From contig OZ024828.1 in assembly GCA_964016985.1 (NCBI GenBank), forward strand, positions 25,979,543-26,043,542: a stretch of 64,000 nucleotides of DNA. The letters are read 5' to 3'. Under the pieces are notes generated by a model. It was given only the letters and a program-made list of their open reading frames with translations. It searched no databases and had not been told where the DNA came from. The stretch is from Anodontia alba. Lineage: Eukaryota > Mollusca > Bivalvia > Lucinida > Lucinidae. Position numbers and translations under genes: made by a program. Below, piece after piece: positions 34,118-46,374 of this stretch (position 1 is its first letter; each line of letters opens with the position of its first letter).

Positions 34118-34316
34118 AACCTATGATTGTCTATCAATTATAATAGCCTATAAGGACGAAAACCATTACAGGAAATCTGTGGACTAGCAGATAATGGTTA
34201 TTCATCTTTACTAAATAGGACAACGATCAGAACAAGTTGAGCAGGGATAAAGAATTGCATGTGCATCCAGCGAAGACTCAGATCAGCCTGTGCATCGGCA
34301 TGGTCTGATCAAGTCC

Positions 34317-34516
34317 TTAACTCTTTCACTGCCACAGGCGATAATAATAGGCTTTTGCAAACAGCATAGTTCCAGATGAGACGGCTCAGATGATCCGTCT
34401 CATCTGGATCTACTCTGTTTGACATTCAGTCTTTCAACTCTTTTCAAGCGATAGTTTGTTAAAAAAAGAAAAGCAGACGACAAATGTCGTCTGAAATTTG
34501 GCACCGAAAGAGTTAA
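34317..34516. mobile_element. MITE-E4 with core 2
   Basis: Ends TTAACTCTTTCACTGCCA and TGGCACCGAAAGAGTTAA. The core at 34357-34424 has the stem GATGAGACGG/CCGTCTCATC. A second small hairpin, CAGACGACAAATGTCGTCTG, lies to the right. Confidence 0.7.
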
Positions 34517-34739
34517 AGGCCACTCTGTGGTAGCCAGGGATCCCAGTCGTCTTCAGGCAGATCGCAATGATTCTGATCAGGCTGATAAGAGTCTTCGATG
34601 GGCGCATAATAATTACGTAGTCTTGTTGGAAATTCTGTTTCCTGACTGAAATTGTATAATTTTGAATTGGAACTGAGCTTCTGTGGGCTCATTGGTGAAG
34701 TGGTTTGTACTGGTGCCCTCACCTTTTTAGTAAAAACAT

Positions 34740-35415
34740 TGATACTAATCTGCTCACTGTTTATGAAATAGAGTACAGAAAATTAACTAAGGTAAAATAT
34801 TTGACATTCTAACTCGCTTTCAGAGTTAAAAGTCAAGTCATGGCCAATGAAACATAAATAACACTTTTCCGTGTCCTGTAAAATACGTCAGGCGATTTGG
34901 CGAGTATCTGCCTATTGGCTCAAAGGGTACAGGGTAGACAAAATGTTACGCCGACACCGATGCGAACACGCTGTCCCATACCGTTCCAAAATTGATATGT
35001 GCTTCTCTTCTTCTTCCTTCCCAAACACGATACTTTCAGCTGTTCTAGACGAAATAACAATAAACGCTATCGCACTCTGGTGTCGGCATCTGCGTCAGCA
35101 TCTACGTCGGCGTTCGCGTCTACGTCTTTGGTTTTAGTTTTTAGAGACCCCATCTCCTTAATTCCTGAACTGATTTAGTTGGTACTTTCAATTATGTATC
35201 ATTAATTATGTCCATGTACATGTCTGTTGGTCTGAACATTCTGATTTGTTATTCGTTTACGGATTTATTAGTTTGGATTATGGCTTAGGTACCATGACCG
35301 CAACTACTTACATGTATGTACGATTCTTTCCATTTTATGCCTGAATCTCCCCAGCGACTGTGAGTTCAGTGACACGTAAATTATTCATCAAACTGTTTGC
35401 TGAATTGTGATTGCC
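34740..35415. other. Intergenic stretch, no gene recognised
   Basis: Short CGTCGGCGTTCGCGT-like repetition near 35080-35130. Otherwise AT-rich with no exon signals. Confidence 0.3.
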
Positions 35416-35641
35416 ATTAACTCATTGAAGACTGGAGACCCCCTCTCCGGTAACTGGCAAACAGTGCAGACTCAGATCAGACGTCGCAGAAAGCGGCGTC
35501 TGATCAGGGTCTCCACTGTTTGCAAATAGGTCAACCATTTTTCTTTAAGAATATCTACATCATATAGCCTGACATACCTTAAAACGAACATGGACTCTTC
35601 CAATATATAGTGCCGACTTTATTCAGTCTGTAATGGGTTGA
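35416..35641. mobile_element. MITE-E2 with core 2 (full length)
   Basis: TTAACTCATTGAAGACTGGA at the left and CAGTCTGTAATGGGTTGA at the right. The core at 35456-35525 has the stem AGATCAGACGTCGC and its inverse. Confidence 0.7.
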
Positions 35642-35699
35642 CAGACAAACTGTCGTTCAGACGCTTGCGACAGCTCTTGGTCTGTTAAGGAGTATTGAT

Positions 35700-35890
35700 A
35701 TACATTTAAGTGTAGCAGCTATGTCGAAATGTTTTGACTCCTCTTGAAAAAGGGGTTTACTCAAAAAGGGAGCACATTCTTTCCTTTTAGAGAAGACACC
35801 TTTTTATAAGGGACTTAGCGTTTGTAAGACAAACAGTAATTCGTTAAATTCGTCCCCCCCTCTGAGAGAAATGTGGAACGTCTGGGTATA
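35700..35890. repeat. Repeat G copy
   Basis: CCTCTTGAAAAAGGGGTTTA, AAAAAGGGAGCACATTCTTT and AAGACACCTTTTTATAAGGG. Confidence 0.5.
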
Positions 35891-36081
35891 TCCAGTTCCC
35901 TTACATATAAGCTCTGATAAAAGTAGTCTAAAATTCACCATAATTTAATGAAATGAGTTATCATGCAATTTGTCCTTTATATTTTAATTACAAACTGTTA
36001 AGTTGTTTACCTGTAAAAAACTTCTTTATTCTTTGGTATTCTCTCTACAAACTCTATGGACTACAAATTTGTTTCATTATG

Positions 36082-36082
<1 letters not shown>

Positions 36083-36115
<33 letters not shown>
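36083..36115 (+). repeat. Poly(T) tract
   Basis: Uninterrupted run of about 33 T. Confidence 0.9.
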
Positions 36116-36459
36116 CAAAAATAAAGTGCGATAATTCATGCAAACTGTCCGCTTAAGAAATATAAAAATACTCGTAATATTGAGAAACACAGGAAAGGTC
36201 GCAAGTACGGATCACAACCCTGCCAGTGCACGGGATATGGGCTTACAGACGTGACACAACACAGGCAGCACCTAATCGAAAACAAAACGAACAAACGATG
36301 AGCAACAGCAACACAAATGTCTCGGCCAGCAGCGAAACTGTTTGGCGCTTAACCATTGTAGACTGAATGACTCACCCACATTATATATTGGAAGCGTCCA
36401 GTTTCAAAATTAGGTACGTCCGTCTATGAGATTTAGATATTCCTAAAGAAAAATGGTTG

Positions 36460-36580
36460 CACTATTTGCAAGCAGTGGAGACCCTGATCAGATGCCGCAT
36501 TCTGCGGCATCTGATCTGGGTCTGCAATGTTTGCCAAATACCCTTTTAGGGGTCTCCAGACTACAATGGGTTGAAGTTCT
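36460..36580. mobile_element. MITE-E2 with core 2, right part
   Basis: Core stem GATCAGATGCCGCA/TGCGGCATCTGATC, then GGGGTCTCCAGACTACAATG toward the right terminus. Confidence 0.65.
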
Positions 36581-36655
36581 TTTATAGGTGTCAAATCTCG
36601 CTCTAAATTCTGATGCAGCTTCATCTACACATAAAACATTGGACAAAATAAAGCG

Positions 36656-36890
36656 AAAAGCGTGCCTTCGAAGATGTGCAAAGTGGGCAGATTCAGTTTA
36701 TCCTGCCCATGCACAAAGTATTTTCCGGGTCTTTGCTCTCCATTCATACATTCTCTAGTATCCAATAATTCTGTAAGCGGACAGTGAAGGTCCAAATCAG
36801 ACTGCGCGGTAGCGCAGGCTGATCTGGGCCTTCGCTGTCCGCAATTGCCCGCTGATTCGTTTTCGCTTGGCGCGGCCCACATAAATAACC
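36656..36890. mobile_element. Repeat F copy 6
   Basis: GAAAAGCGTGCCTTCGAAGA at the left, GTAGCGCAGGCTGATCTGGG in the middle and GTTTTCGCTTGGCGCGGCCC at the right. Confidence 0.6.
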
Positions 36891-37073
36891 CTTGAAGCGC
36901 CAATAACAACTGCAGCAGACGACACTTTTAAATATATATATATATTTTTTCTTCAAAATAAGTCTTGACACTTCATGTGAATCGTCTCATATGAAATTCC
37001 AAGGCTTATTTTCTCTGAAAAAATATTTTCTTAGTGTCATCTGCTACAAAGTTTGCTTGGCGCTTTAAGGGTT
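36891..37073. mobile_element. MITE-I-like copy
   Basis: CTTGAAGCGCCAATAACAAC and TTGGCGCTTTAAGGGTTAA are the inverted ends. The centre is CACTTCATGTGAATCGTCTC with a decayed inverse. Confidence 0.5.
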
Positions 37074-37309
37074 AACTTTCCAACGCTATGATGAAACAAC
37101 GATGAGGGCTAGACTACAAATTGGAAGACATAACAAAAGAAAGAAAGAACATTAGTAAACCACGGTGAACCAGACCTAGACGAGCACGCTCATATACAAG
37201 CCACATAGAAAATGATTAAGATTAACGCTTTCTTCCCTGATTTTCTGAAGTGCACTTTCCCAACATTCCACTGATGCAAAAAGACGTTTCAGTCAAAAAT
37301 CAAAAACAG

Positions 37310-37382
37310 AATGGCAAACAGTATAGATTCTGATGAGACGGCTCGTAACGAGCCGTCTCATCTGAATCTACACTGTTTGCAC
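37310..37382. repeat. Core 2 hairpin, stem variant GACGGCTC
   Basis: GGCAAACAGTATAGATTCTG, stem ATGAGACGGCTCG/CGAGCCGTCTCAT, then the inverse outer arm ending CACTGTTTGC. No long terminal repeats are recognised around it. Confidence 0.75.
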
Positions 37383-38139
37383 AGGTACATTTATATCTGT
37401 TTTGGTCTGCCAGTCTGATTGTATCTGTGGCATGGCCCACAGTGTTGCAACTGAAGAGGGCAACGCCGCGCTCTTAACCTGAACTTGGCTGATCACTTAG
37501 CAAAAGCGTCAATAGCTCTCCTTGACTTGCAAAGTCAAACCTGTCTTAAAGGTTGTCTCTATTAAGCAATCACCTGTCTCAAAGGGCCACTATTTTACAT
37601 TCCAATATATGCATTAAGCAAACATCTGTCTTAAACAAGTATTTTTATGCTTCCCCATAGGTGCTTGCTTAACACAAGTGTGACTCTAACACCTTGTCGC
37701 TGCTTGCCACGGGGCTTTGTTCATGTTTTGTTCTGTTCGTTATCTTATTAATGTACTTTGAGTCGTTATGTGATATGTATACTGTCCGTTGTAGTGCTCT
37801 ACCACTTGGCGTCTCTGATAGGCTATGTTCTGTGAGTGTTATTTTTCCTGGACGGAAAGACTAATAATACTTCCCGAATGAAGCGAAGCTTTGGGACAGG
37901 TATAAATGGTGAATAGCAAATATCTCTGAACAGAGGATATCTGATTGACAGGTCGAAAATACTTTTATCACAAGACCACTCTGTCCATATTAGAGTCAAT
38001 GGATACATAACAAAAGCATTATACGCATAGTATATTTATTTGAAGCTGTAACGAAAAATATAAATGGCTTCTACTGATAATCCGTATCACAGCATGTTAT
38101 ATGAAATGACGGAATAACGATGCGACAATCAAATGTAAA

Positions 38140-38142
<3 letters not shown>
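37383..38142. other. Intergenic stretch, no feature recognised
   Basis: Some repeated AAGCAATCACCTGTCT-like phrases (37563, 37617 and again at 59448). No coding evidence. Confidence 0.35.

Positions 38143-38187
<45 letters not shown>
38140..38187 (+). repeat. CA dinucleotide microsatellite
   Basis: About 23 AC units. Confidence 0.9.
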
Positions 38188-38191
<4 letters not shown>

Positions 38192-38559
38192 TTTCTGTCT
38201 ATCATGTGTCTTATTCAGCATTCTCCCTTTACAACTGAAGGTAAACTCTCTAAGTTAATGAAAATGCATTTACATTGTCATTCGCATGGCCTGATAGACA
38301 TGATCGTAATTAAACCTTAAAAATATCTGGGCCAATTTCTTGTCTTTGGTTCCTAGAGAACAGAATTCTAAATATGAAAAGCGTTTATTTGTTTCAGAAT
38401 TCTGAGCAGGGAACCAGACTGTCAGTAAATGACCATAAATTCACTTCTGAAAATTCAGAAAAACAAATGCGCAAAGGCAAATAATAACCAGTGTATAGAA
38501 AATATACATTCTTTGTAAGAAATGTGCTAAAAATATCCCAGAATTTACATTTGGACCGC

Positions 38560-38690
38560 GCCATGCGAAAACGTGTTTTCGGGCATATACGGTCAGCGAA
38601 GAGCCAGATCCGCCTGCGCTTTCGTACAGTTTGATCACGACCTTTACTGTCTGTTCATACAATCATTGGGTACTGTAGAACATTAAATGA
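38560..38690. mobile_element. Repeat F, partial copy 7
   Basis: GCGCCATGCGAAAACGTGTT, then TACGGTCAGCGAAGAGCCAG. The right half is missing. Confidence 0.55.
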
Positions 38691-38828
38691 AGAATACTTG
38701 TTTTATTGTTTGCGTTAATCCCTAAAAACATCTTTTTTTTCATGTCGCAGCTCCTTTAGAAAACGCGTTGCTGCATTCATTAGCTGTTTCAAATATTGAG
38801 GTTCAAAATGTCGGTGTCCTTGTCATGC

Positions 38829-38930
38829 ATGTTTTTTTGTTTGTTTGTTTTTTTTTTTTGTTTTTTGTTTTTTTTTTTGTTTTGTTTTTTTTTTGTTTTT
38901 TTTTGTTTTGTTTTGTTTTTTGTTTTTAAA
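38829..38930 (+). repeat. T/G low-complexity tract
   Basis: Poly(T) broken by single G residues about every 5-10 bases. Confidence 0.85.
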
Positions 38931-39097
38931 TTCAAGTCATTCTAGGTCCAATTTCAAAGGATTTTCATAAATTTTCACTAAACATCATTGGGAGATCGTT
39001 ACGTTTCGTTTGAAGTTTGCTTTGAATTTAGTGTCGGTTTCCCTTTAAGATTTTTTCTCCTAACATGATGCGATGAAATCATCGTTTTTACACAACA

Positions 39098-39340
39098 CAT
39101 TACGAAAACTCGCCTATTCAAATATATAGAAAATTTCACCTCAAAACGTTGAAAATATTCAGATAAAAAGCTGATATTTTTTTCATATTTCTGCTCAAAA
39201 TACAAGGCGGTTCTAACGAGTACCCACAATCTATGTTTTTGAGCAGAAAATAAATAATGTTTACCTCTGTAAACCCCAGTCTTACTATATAAAAGTACGG
39301 TTTAAGAGGGTCAAAATTATATAGGCATGTTTTCGTGATG
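39098..39340 (-). mobile_element. MITE-A copy 10 (left arm of hairpin deleted)
   Basis: CATTACGAAAACTCGCC at the left, then TGCTCAAAATACAAGGCGG jumps straight to the right stem. The right end is intact. Confidence 0.75.
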
Positions 39341-39892
39341 AATTATTCAGACAACGTTCTTATCCGACAACTTAACACAAGTGGTTTGCACTTAATGGAA
39401 ATATGCCTAAAAGAGTAGTTTGAATGGGCAATATGCTGACCCCGATAAGGACCTCCTTCAAAATGTCAAACAATGTAAAGCCTATTAAACCGTTCCTAAG
39501 CAGGCATATCGGTTCGAACATTTTGGGTAATAACTACACTATTAAGTAATTGGTAAGTATTATAAACAGTCACAAACAATGAAAACAATGAAAACTGAAA
39601 GAGAAAACAAGCAAGAATAACAAAAACAAATGAAAGACAAATGATAATACTGAGGTACATACTCTTGAAAAACCAACAAAATAACCCGCTCATGATAAAA
39701 AACGGGCCTACAGAGATTATCATAACCTTTTTCAACGAAAAAGTATTCATACATTTTTTTCTTATTTCGGCACATAGATACATGTTGTGGTAATTATATG
39801 AAGCACCTTACCGAGGCGCTTCTAATGATTATCCACGCGATATGTTTGTTTTTGTTTAATGCAGAAATGAGAAACATTATAACAATACGAAA
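39341..39892. other. Intergenic stretch with a MITE-B core relic
   Basis: At 39765-39860 a B-type hairpin remains: ACATGTTGTGGTAATTATAT, GAAGCACC/GGCGCTTC, and the decayed right arm. Confidence 0.45.
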
Positions 39893-40165
39893 ACACTCCT
39901 ATTCAAATATATAGAAAATATCCGTATCACAGCATGAACTGAAAATTTTCAGACAAAAAATTCTGATATTTTTCATATTTCTGCTGAAAACATAGATTGT
40001 GGGTACTCGTTAGAACCGCCTCGGCGAGGCGGTTCTAACGAGTACCCACAATCAATGTTTTCAGCAGAAATATGAAAAATAATGTATACCCCTGTAAACC
40101 CCAGTTTTACTATATAAAAGTGGGGTTTAAGGGGGTCAAAATTATATAGGCATGTTTTCGTGATG
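39893..40165 (-). mobile_element. MITE-A copy 11 (perfect hairpin)
   Basis: The stem around CCGCCTCGGCGAGGCGG pairs with only one mismatch over about 27 bp per arm. About 20 bp near 39918-39937 (AAATATCCGTATCACAGCAT) is foreign to the family. Confidence 0.8.
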
Positions 40166-41814
40166 ACCTGATGCGCCCGCTTATCTTGAACTATGAGTTA
40201 TGTGAACAACGAAGGCACAGGTCAGCCTGCGCATGCTTCGAGACATTGTAAAGAAGCCAATATACATGTATCAAACTGTAAATGGTTACATGGAGATACT
40301 GACCAGTGTGTGCTGATGCTTAGGCTGACGCGTTTTGTCCACGTATGACCTGAAGACAAGCTTTTATCACAGTATGGGTCCAATTATACAAGATAACAAA
40401 CTCTTAACCAGTAAGAAGACTGAACTGCATATATACTAAACTCTATTATAATGAAACACATTTGACTGAAGGATCTGATATAGTAATGGATATTTCTTTA
40501 TCAAACTTCTTATAGCATACGAATAACAGATACCTGTTAACACTAAGTACTCTGATAACAAAATTGGCGGACACACAAATAATTAATATTTTTTTTTATA
40601 TTTTACCCAGAATAAGAAACTTGACCTTTCATGCGATTTGCATCCTTTTCTGGGAAATAAGAAAAAAATGAAAGTGTAATCTGCTAGTATTTGAATTTAC
40701 AGTATAAAGTGTCAAAAGTGTATCATGATTGCAATGCCATAGAATAACATTTATCAAGACAAGTTTTTCTCTTAAAGAAAAAAGTGGCAAAAAAATTCAT
40801 ACTCAACTGATAATTCAACCAGATGTTTTATGGCTACTGCTCTCAGCTCTCTTACACTATAATGAGTGTTCACAGCAGGTGGTATCACCAGATTTACCTG
40901 GGAGACTACTTTTCTCTGATAACACTGGTTACCTGCACTGTATTATATATTCTTAAAATCTTTATTATTCAACATAGAAAACCGTTTAACATGTGTAATT
41001 TGATTAATTTTTTATGCAGATATAGATTTTAGAATCAGTTTTGAGCTTCTTCACTGTGTTTTATATTTAAGAACTTCGGTGTGAGTTTCTAGTTAACTGT
41101 CTTATCAGTATTACTTAACTAATTATATAACAGAACATCATTTTATTGGCATCTGGGCAGAGTTTTATGGTCTCAGTCATCAGAAACATATGGAAATGCA
41201 ATACCCAACTTTGATACATAGCCCGACTTTGATATAATAATAGTCGGGAAAGTGGGAGTGAAATTCTCTAAGAGAAAAACATGTTATGTCTTACAGTTAT
41301 AATCATCTACCAATGTTTGTCTTTTTTTAAAATAGACTGTTTCATGCAAAAAAAAAGAAAAAAAAAAAAAAACACGTTTCCGGAAACAAATTTAGACCAA
41401 AAAGGTACCAGATTATGATCTTGGTGTCAGTATTAAGACGTATATAGACTGCCCAGGGGTAGAGCGGGGCGGGCCTCAGAACTTTGCATTATACACAGGC
41501 AATGACTATTCTTAGGGGTGTATATGTTGAATTTTGAGTTCTATTATTTTTTTATTTTGGGAAAAAGCGGCTATTTTTTGGGTGTATTGGCTATTTAGCA
41601 GGTATTACTTGGGTGTCACTTTCCAAAATGACTATATTTCGGGTCTGTCGAAATTCTCGGTATTTTTGCAGTATTGTAAGAGTCGGTGATAGAACCTTCT
41701 GTTGAACTGATAGTTTAGTGAGACTTAAGTATGAGCAACTTATAGTTTTGTGAAAGCAAGTTGGATATGGGACAGATAGTTTTTATTTCGGTAGATATAC
41801 CGGATATTTTTTTG
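40166..41814. other. Intergenic stretch, no gene recognised
   Basis: Fragment of family I near 40565-40700 (CTTGACCTTTCATGCGATTT). Poly(A)-rich stretch at 41347-41372. No exon seen. Confidence 0.35.
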
Positions 41815-42065
41815 CATTAGGAAAACACGCCTATTCGATTATATTGAAAATTTAACGACCAAAAAAGGAAAATTTTCAGATAAAAAATTCTAATATTTTT
41901 CACATTTCTGCTCAAAACATAAATTGTGGGTACACGTTAGAACCGCCTCGCTGAGGCGGTTCTAACGAGTACTCACAATCTATGTTTTGAGCAGAAATAT
42001 GAAAAATAATGTATACCCGTGTAAACCCCAGTTTTGCCACATAAAAGTGGGGTTTTAGGGGGCCC
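41815..42065 (-). mobile_element. MITE-A copy 12 (right end lost)
   Basis: CATTAGGAAAACACGCC at the left, full hairpin, truncated after GTGGGGTTTTAGGGGG. Confidence 0.75.
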
Positions 42066-42093
42066 AGCCTATGTAGTAAACAAAATTGAGTGT

Positions 42094-42127
42094 AGCGCCC
42101 CCCACCCCACCCCCACCCCCCACCCAT
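42094..42127 (-). other. C-rich tract (G-quadruplex potential on minus strand)
   Basis: Five closely spaced runs of four to six C directly after the truncated MITE-A copy 12. Confidence 0.5.
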
Positions 42128-42524
42128 GCCAACTGGGATAGACTGTCTGTAATATTTTTTCAAAAGGTTTCCATTTGTGTGTACATGGTTTACATGCCCT
42201 TCACATATGAGCCGGGATGCAGCAGTTCCAACAGAAGGCATGTGCATCAAGCGAAGACTAAAATCAGCCTGTGAGTCCGCGCAATCTGACAGGCTCTTCG
42301 CAAGTCACTCTACGGGTAGCCTTGAAGCCAAAGTCTCCTCCGGTTGACAGTGAACACTCTGATCAGTTTTGTGGACTGAGTCTTCGCAGGACGCTAAAAT
42401 TTCATAGTCGATCATTTTTGTAAAACCGACTGATCATCGATTAATAATCGACTTGCAGAAAATATATTCATTCTTAATTTAGCCCTCTCATGGCAGCAGA
42501 TCAACAAGAGTGTATCCAGATAAT

Positions 42525-42670
42525 ATTTTTCTTATTTCTCCATGAAAACATATGTTGTGAGTACTCATTAGAAGCGTCTCCGCGAGGCGCTTCTAATGCG
42601 TGCCAACAACATATGTCAGGCGCTTCTAATCAGTACCCACAACATATGTTTTCATGGAGAAATAAGAACA
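42525..42670. mobile_element. MITE-B copy with duplicated right arm
   Basis: TTTCTCCATGAAAACATATG and its inverse bound the hairpin TTAGAAGCGTCTC/GAGGCGCTTCTAA. The segment AGGCGCTTCTAATNNGTRCC..CAACATATG occurs twice in a row. Confidence 0.7.
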
Positions 42671-42815
42671 AAATCAATACTTTTGGGTTGACTTTTTAAG
42701 GCTACTTTATCTTCTTTTTTTTTTTTTTTTCACTTTTATTGACCACAAATCCAGAATGACCCAAATAGACAGCTTTTAATTTCATTTCTTTATAACTTGC
42801 TTATAGAAATAAAAC

Positions 42816-43385
42816 GTGAGAAAATATGTTTCTAAAAATAGAATTTTCGATTAGTCGACTATGAAAAATAAATCTTTCCCATGATCAGTCACAAAAGATG
42901 AAAGTGACTGATGATCATCAGTGGCAACCTTTTGGACACATATGTTATAGCGTGGGAAATGCTGTCCCCCGGCTTAATAGGTTTCAAAAAATAGAATTTT
43001 CGATAAGTTGACTATGAAAAATAAATCTGTCCGATGATCAGTCACAAGAGATGAAAGTGACTGAGGATCGATTATAATCGATCATCAGTGGCAATATTAC
43101 TGGACACACATGTTATAGTGTGGGAAATGCTGTACCCCAGCTTAAATGGTTAATGTCATTGCCAAAAAGTGACGAATAAATATGTTTCTAAAAAGAGATT
43201 TTTCGATTAGTCGACTATGAAAACTAAATCTTTCCGATGATCAGTCACAAGAGATGAAAGTGACTGAGGATCGATTATAATCGATCATCAGTGGCAATAA
43301 TACTGGACACACATGTAATAGTGTGGGAAATGCTGTACCCCGGCTTAAATGGTTAATGTCATTGCCATAAAGTGACGAATAAATA
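42816..43385 (+). repeat. Three tandem units with internal GATCAGTCAC hairpins
   Basis: ATTTTCGATTAGTCGACTAT recurs near 42843, 42989 and 43200. Each is followed by GATGATCAGTCACAAGAGAT and the inverse GTGACTGAGGATCGATTATA, then TGTGGGAAATGCTGTACCCC. The first unit lacks about 60 bp. Confidence 0.8.
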
Positions 43386-44056
43386 TATTAACTTAATCTG
43401 CATTTACAAGAAAATGTTATTAGTTGTTTAGATAAAAAAAAATGTGCAATTTAGTTGTTGTATTTTTCTGTCTGTGCAGTATTTATTTATTGTCTTAATG
43501 ATGACAAGTATGATTTATCACTGGTTACCTTTTACAAAGGTAAGCAAAGGATCACTTAGCTTAAGAAGAAGGGTACACTTTAAAGAGAATCAGCTCTCTC
43601 AAATTCTTTTCTGGCTCTTTCTGAGATAGGGATCTACTCTAAACGGAAACAGTTTACTCCCAAAGGGCATGCTGAGACACTGCAGGTCACACAGGATAAT
43701 CTGAATCTGAGTATTTTGAAATGCTCAAAGACACATGTTTGCTAGATTCATATGGGCAGGTTTCGTCCTGTATCAATATTCCATTGTTCTTTAAATGTTT
43801 GTTTTTTTTTATTAACATATTGATCTGTTTATATATAACTTTATGCAAAGCAACCTGTTCCAACCCTATCGATTAACCATTAACTCCAAAGTTTGATTAA
43901 ACAAGATGTCATATAAAAACTCATATCGAATGTGGGCTGATTTACATCAAAATCAAATACAGACTGATGTACAAATACTGTTGAAAACAACTTTCAAAAC
44001 AAATCAGTGTATTTGAATATGCTGGTTCAGCATTTGTTTATCTCATGCCTGGCAAG
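43386..44056. other. Intergenic stretch, repeat fragments only
   Basis: G fragment at 43545-43680 (AAACGGAAACAGTTTACTCC) and an F fragment at 43690-43740. Nothing coding. Confidence 0.35.
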
Positions 44057-44268
44057 TTAACCCTTCTCTTGCTGAACACGACATGCCCTGTCTTAGCGAA
44101 CAGTGTATATCAAGATCAGTTGGCTTCTGAAGAAGCCAACTGATCTGGATCTGCAATGTTTATCATTTAGTATGTGAATTTCTATCAAAAACCCGGATCA
44201 AGTAAACTGATTGGCTGGAAATTAGAAGTGGGCGTGGCATCTTAATTTATTCAGAAGGCAAGGGTTAA
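44057..44268 (-). mobile_element. MITE-H copy 2
   Basis: TTAACCCTTCTCTTGCTGAA and its inverse as ends. Core 2 stem GATCAGTTGGCTTC/GAAGCCAACTGATC. Confidence 0.75.
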
Positions 44269-44276
44269 TTATATGG

Positions 44277-44512
44277 GCCGTGCCATGAAAAACGTGTCTT
44301 CGGGCATATGCGGACATCAAAGGCCCAGTTCGACCTGCGCATCCACGCAGTCTGATCAAAACTTTCACTGTCCGCTAACAGAATCATTGGATACTATATA
44401 ATATAGGAATGGAGAGCAGATGCCCGGATTATACATTTAGCATGCACAGAATGATCTGAATCTGCTCAGTTTGCGCATGTTTGAAGGTACCTTTTCGCTA
44501 CACACGACCCAA
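44277..44512. mobile_element. Repeat F copy 8
   Basis: GGGCCGTGCCATGAAAAACG at the left, GTCTGATCAAAACTTTCACT, and GGTACCTTTTCGCTACACAC at the right. It follows MITE-H copy 2 directly. Confidence 0.6.
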
Positions 44513-44654
44513 TTAATATTACATGCTCGGCTGCATCCTGACAAAGGCAAACTCAGCATGCCAGGCTAGTTAACTTAGTAAGCTAGTCATGACATGCACA
44601 ATCTCTATATATTAAGGTAAATGAATACACTTCCAAACAAAAATAACTCTGGCG

Positions 44655-44745
44655 TGGTAACATTTGTCTCTCGTCTCAATGGGAGCTACGCTTAAAGAAA
44701 AGAACTTGCTCCCTCCTTTAAGAGTAACCCGTTTTGTCAGGCAGA
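44655..44745. repeat. Repeat G fragment
   Basis: GCTTAAAGAAAAGAACTTGC, then CTCCCTCCTTTAAGAGTAAC. Confidence 0.45.
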
Positions 44746-45083
44746 AAAGTTTCGTTCTACGAAAGCAATTTCTCGTTAGTGCGAGGGCGGCAGATATTTT
44801 CAGATGTATCCATTTATCCTTAAATCTACTCGCAGTTGATCATGCCATGGATCAGCTAGCAAAGTACATGTCTCGTACACTGCTCTCCGCTCTGGAACGG
44901 ACCACGTTCGAAAGGCAGTCACATCTACACGTGCTTTTTCCCAGTCTGCGCATGCCCAATATGCCGCCGCCTATTTATAACACATACAATATCTAATAGA
45001 AACCAACAGATTTTTTTAAAGGCACAAAAGAGTTGCTGTATCAAATATGCTGCAAGAACCAAAACAAGTACCTTATCACAATG

Positions 45084-45439
45084 CAGTTGAATTTCAACGG
45101 CTCGAACATATTTGGAACCATGGAAATTTGTTCGAGACATGGGTAGTTCGAGCCACTGAGGGTAATCACCGCGCCAGGTCAGGAAATAAATGGTGATATC
45201 TTAGGAAAATCTTTTCGATCTTGTATACAATAACGCATGTTGAGTGTACTCATTAGAATCGCCTAGACGAGGCGATTCTATTGAGTACACTCAACATACA
45301 ATTTCATGATAAAATAAGAAAAATTCCCTGAATATTTGTTTTCTTGAAATAAAGGACGAATTTCGTAGGGACTTATAAAACAGTTCGAATGAGTCATGAT
45401 AAACGAGCCATCGGTGTTCGAGCTTTTGAAGTTCTATTG
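45084..45439 (+). mobile_element. MITE-C copy 4
   Basis: CAGTTGAATTTCAACGGCTC at the left, core TTAGAATCGCCTAG/CGAGGCGATTCTA, right end ATTG followed by TA. Confidence 0.8.
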
Positions 45440-45788
45440 TAGTTTAAGTCGAATATCCATACCAGACTGCGATTTGGCTCAGTGTGACCCAGATCTGTGC
45501 ATTTTGCTATCGACTTCTTACAATCCATTAGTAAACAGCTTCATCTTGTTCGGACGGCAAGGGAGCGTATGTCAATAGTAGGTGTTGGCTGTCCACAATT
45601 GCGACGGTGTGTCTGGTTTGGCTTTTGGCAGATGCATGTGCGGGAATCAGGTGAGCGTGTGGGCCCAAATATGTCTCGTTTGTAGATTTTTCAAAATAAT
45701 GTTTGCATTTTACTATAGTCCGTACACTTCTGCAGCTCATAAAACATATTTAGAAACTTCTAGACAAAGGTTCTTTTCAGTGTTTTTT

Positions 45789-45825
45789 TTTTTATTATTT
45801 TTTTTTTTTTTTTTTTTTTTTTTTT
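45789..45825 (+). repeat. Poly(T) tract
   Basis: T-run of about 36 with one ATTA interruption at its start. Confidence 0.85.
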
Positions 45826-45933
45826 GTTATTGTTTTAGAATAAAGTCTCTTTAACCGTAAAGGCTCAAATAAGTATAAAACGAAAAATCTATGCAAGAGA
45901 CCAGTTTGGGACTGAACGCTCATACGACCCTAA

Positions 45934-45961
45934 GTCATCATCATCATCATCATCATCATCG
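45934..45961 (+). repeat. TCA trinucleotide microsatellite
   Basis: Nine TCA units. Confidence 0.9.
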
Positions 45962-46374
45962 GATTTTTGATTAACGTGCAGGTACAGGGGCAACATCCAC
46001 ATCAGTGGCCCCCTACCAGGTAGCTGGCTTGCTGCATGCATGGCAGATCTCACACCAAATCTCCAGATATATGTGGCTTTTCGCAGTTCAAAGACACTAT
46101 ATCGCATTTTAAATCAGAATGGCATTAATTCGCAATAATAACAGTTCCGTCAATACAAAAGAAGCATATTGGTAATTTGATAATATAAACTAGACATGTG
46201 AACGGAAAGAAAAAACTTGTATGGCGTCAATCATATGAATGGAATGATGAATTAATGAAATTTGATTTTCATAAATACTGCCGGTAATGCATTTTTGATA
46301 ATATTAAAATGAGCACTTTTTCTGACCTATACAGCCCGTAATCAATCATCTTAAATAGCCTATATACCCTAGAT

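Noticed and set aside
34317..34516. Rho-independent terminator-like hairpin followed by T/A runs
   Set aside because: Bacterial terminator logic does not apply in this eukaryotic context; it belongs to a MITE.
34513..34722. Minus-strand frame of 69 residues with an acidic end (EDDWDPWLP)
   Set aside because: The composition looks protein-like, but part of it matches the dispersed GAAGACTC..GATCAGCCTG repeat, it abuts a MITE end, and no partner exon was found. It remains a weak possibility.
44664..44996. Frame of 110 residues
   Set aside because: Begins in a repeat G fragment; no family recognised and no splice support.
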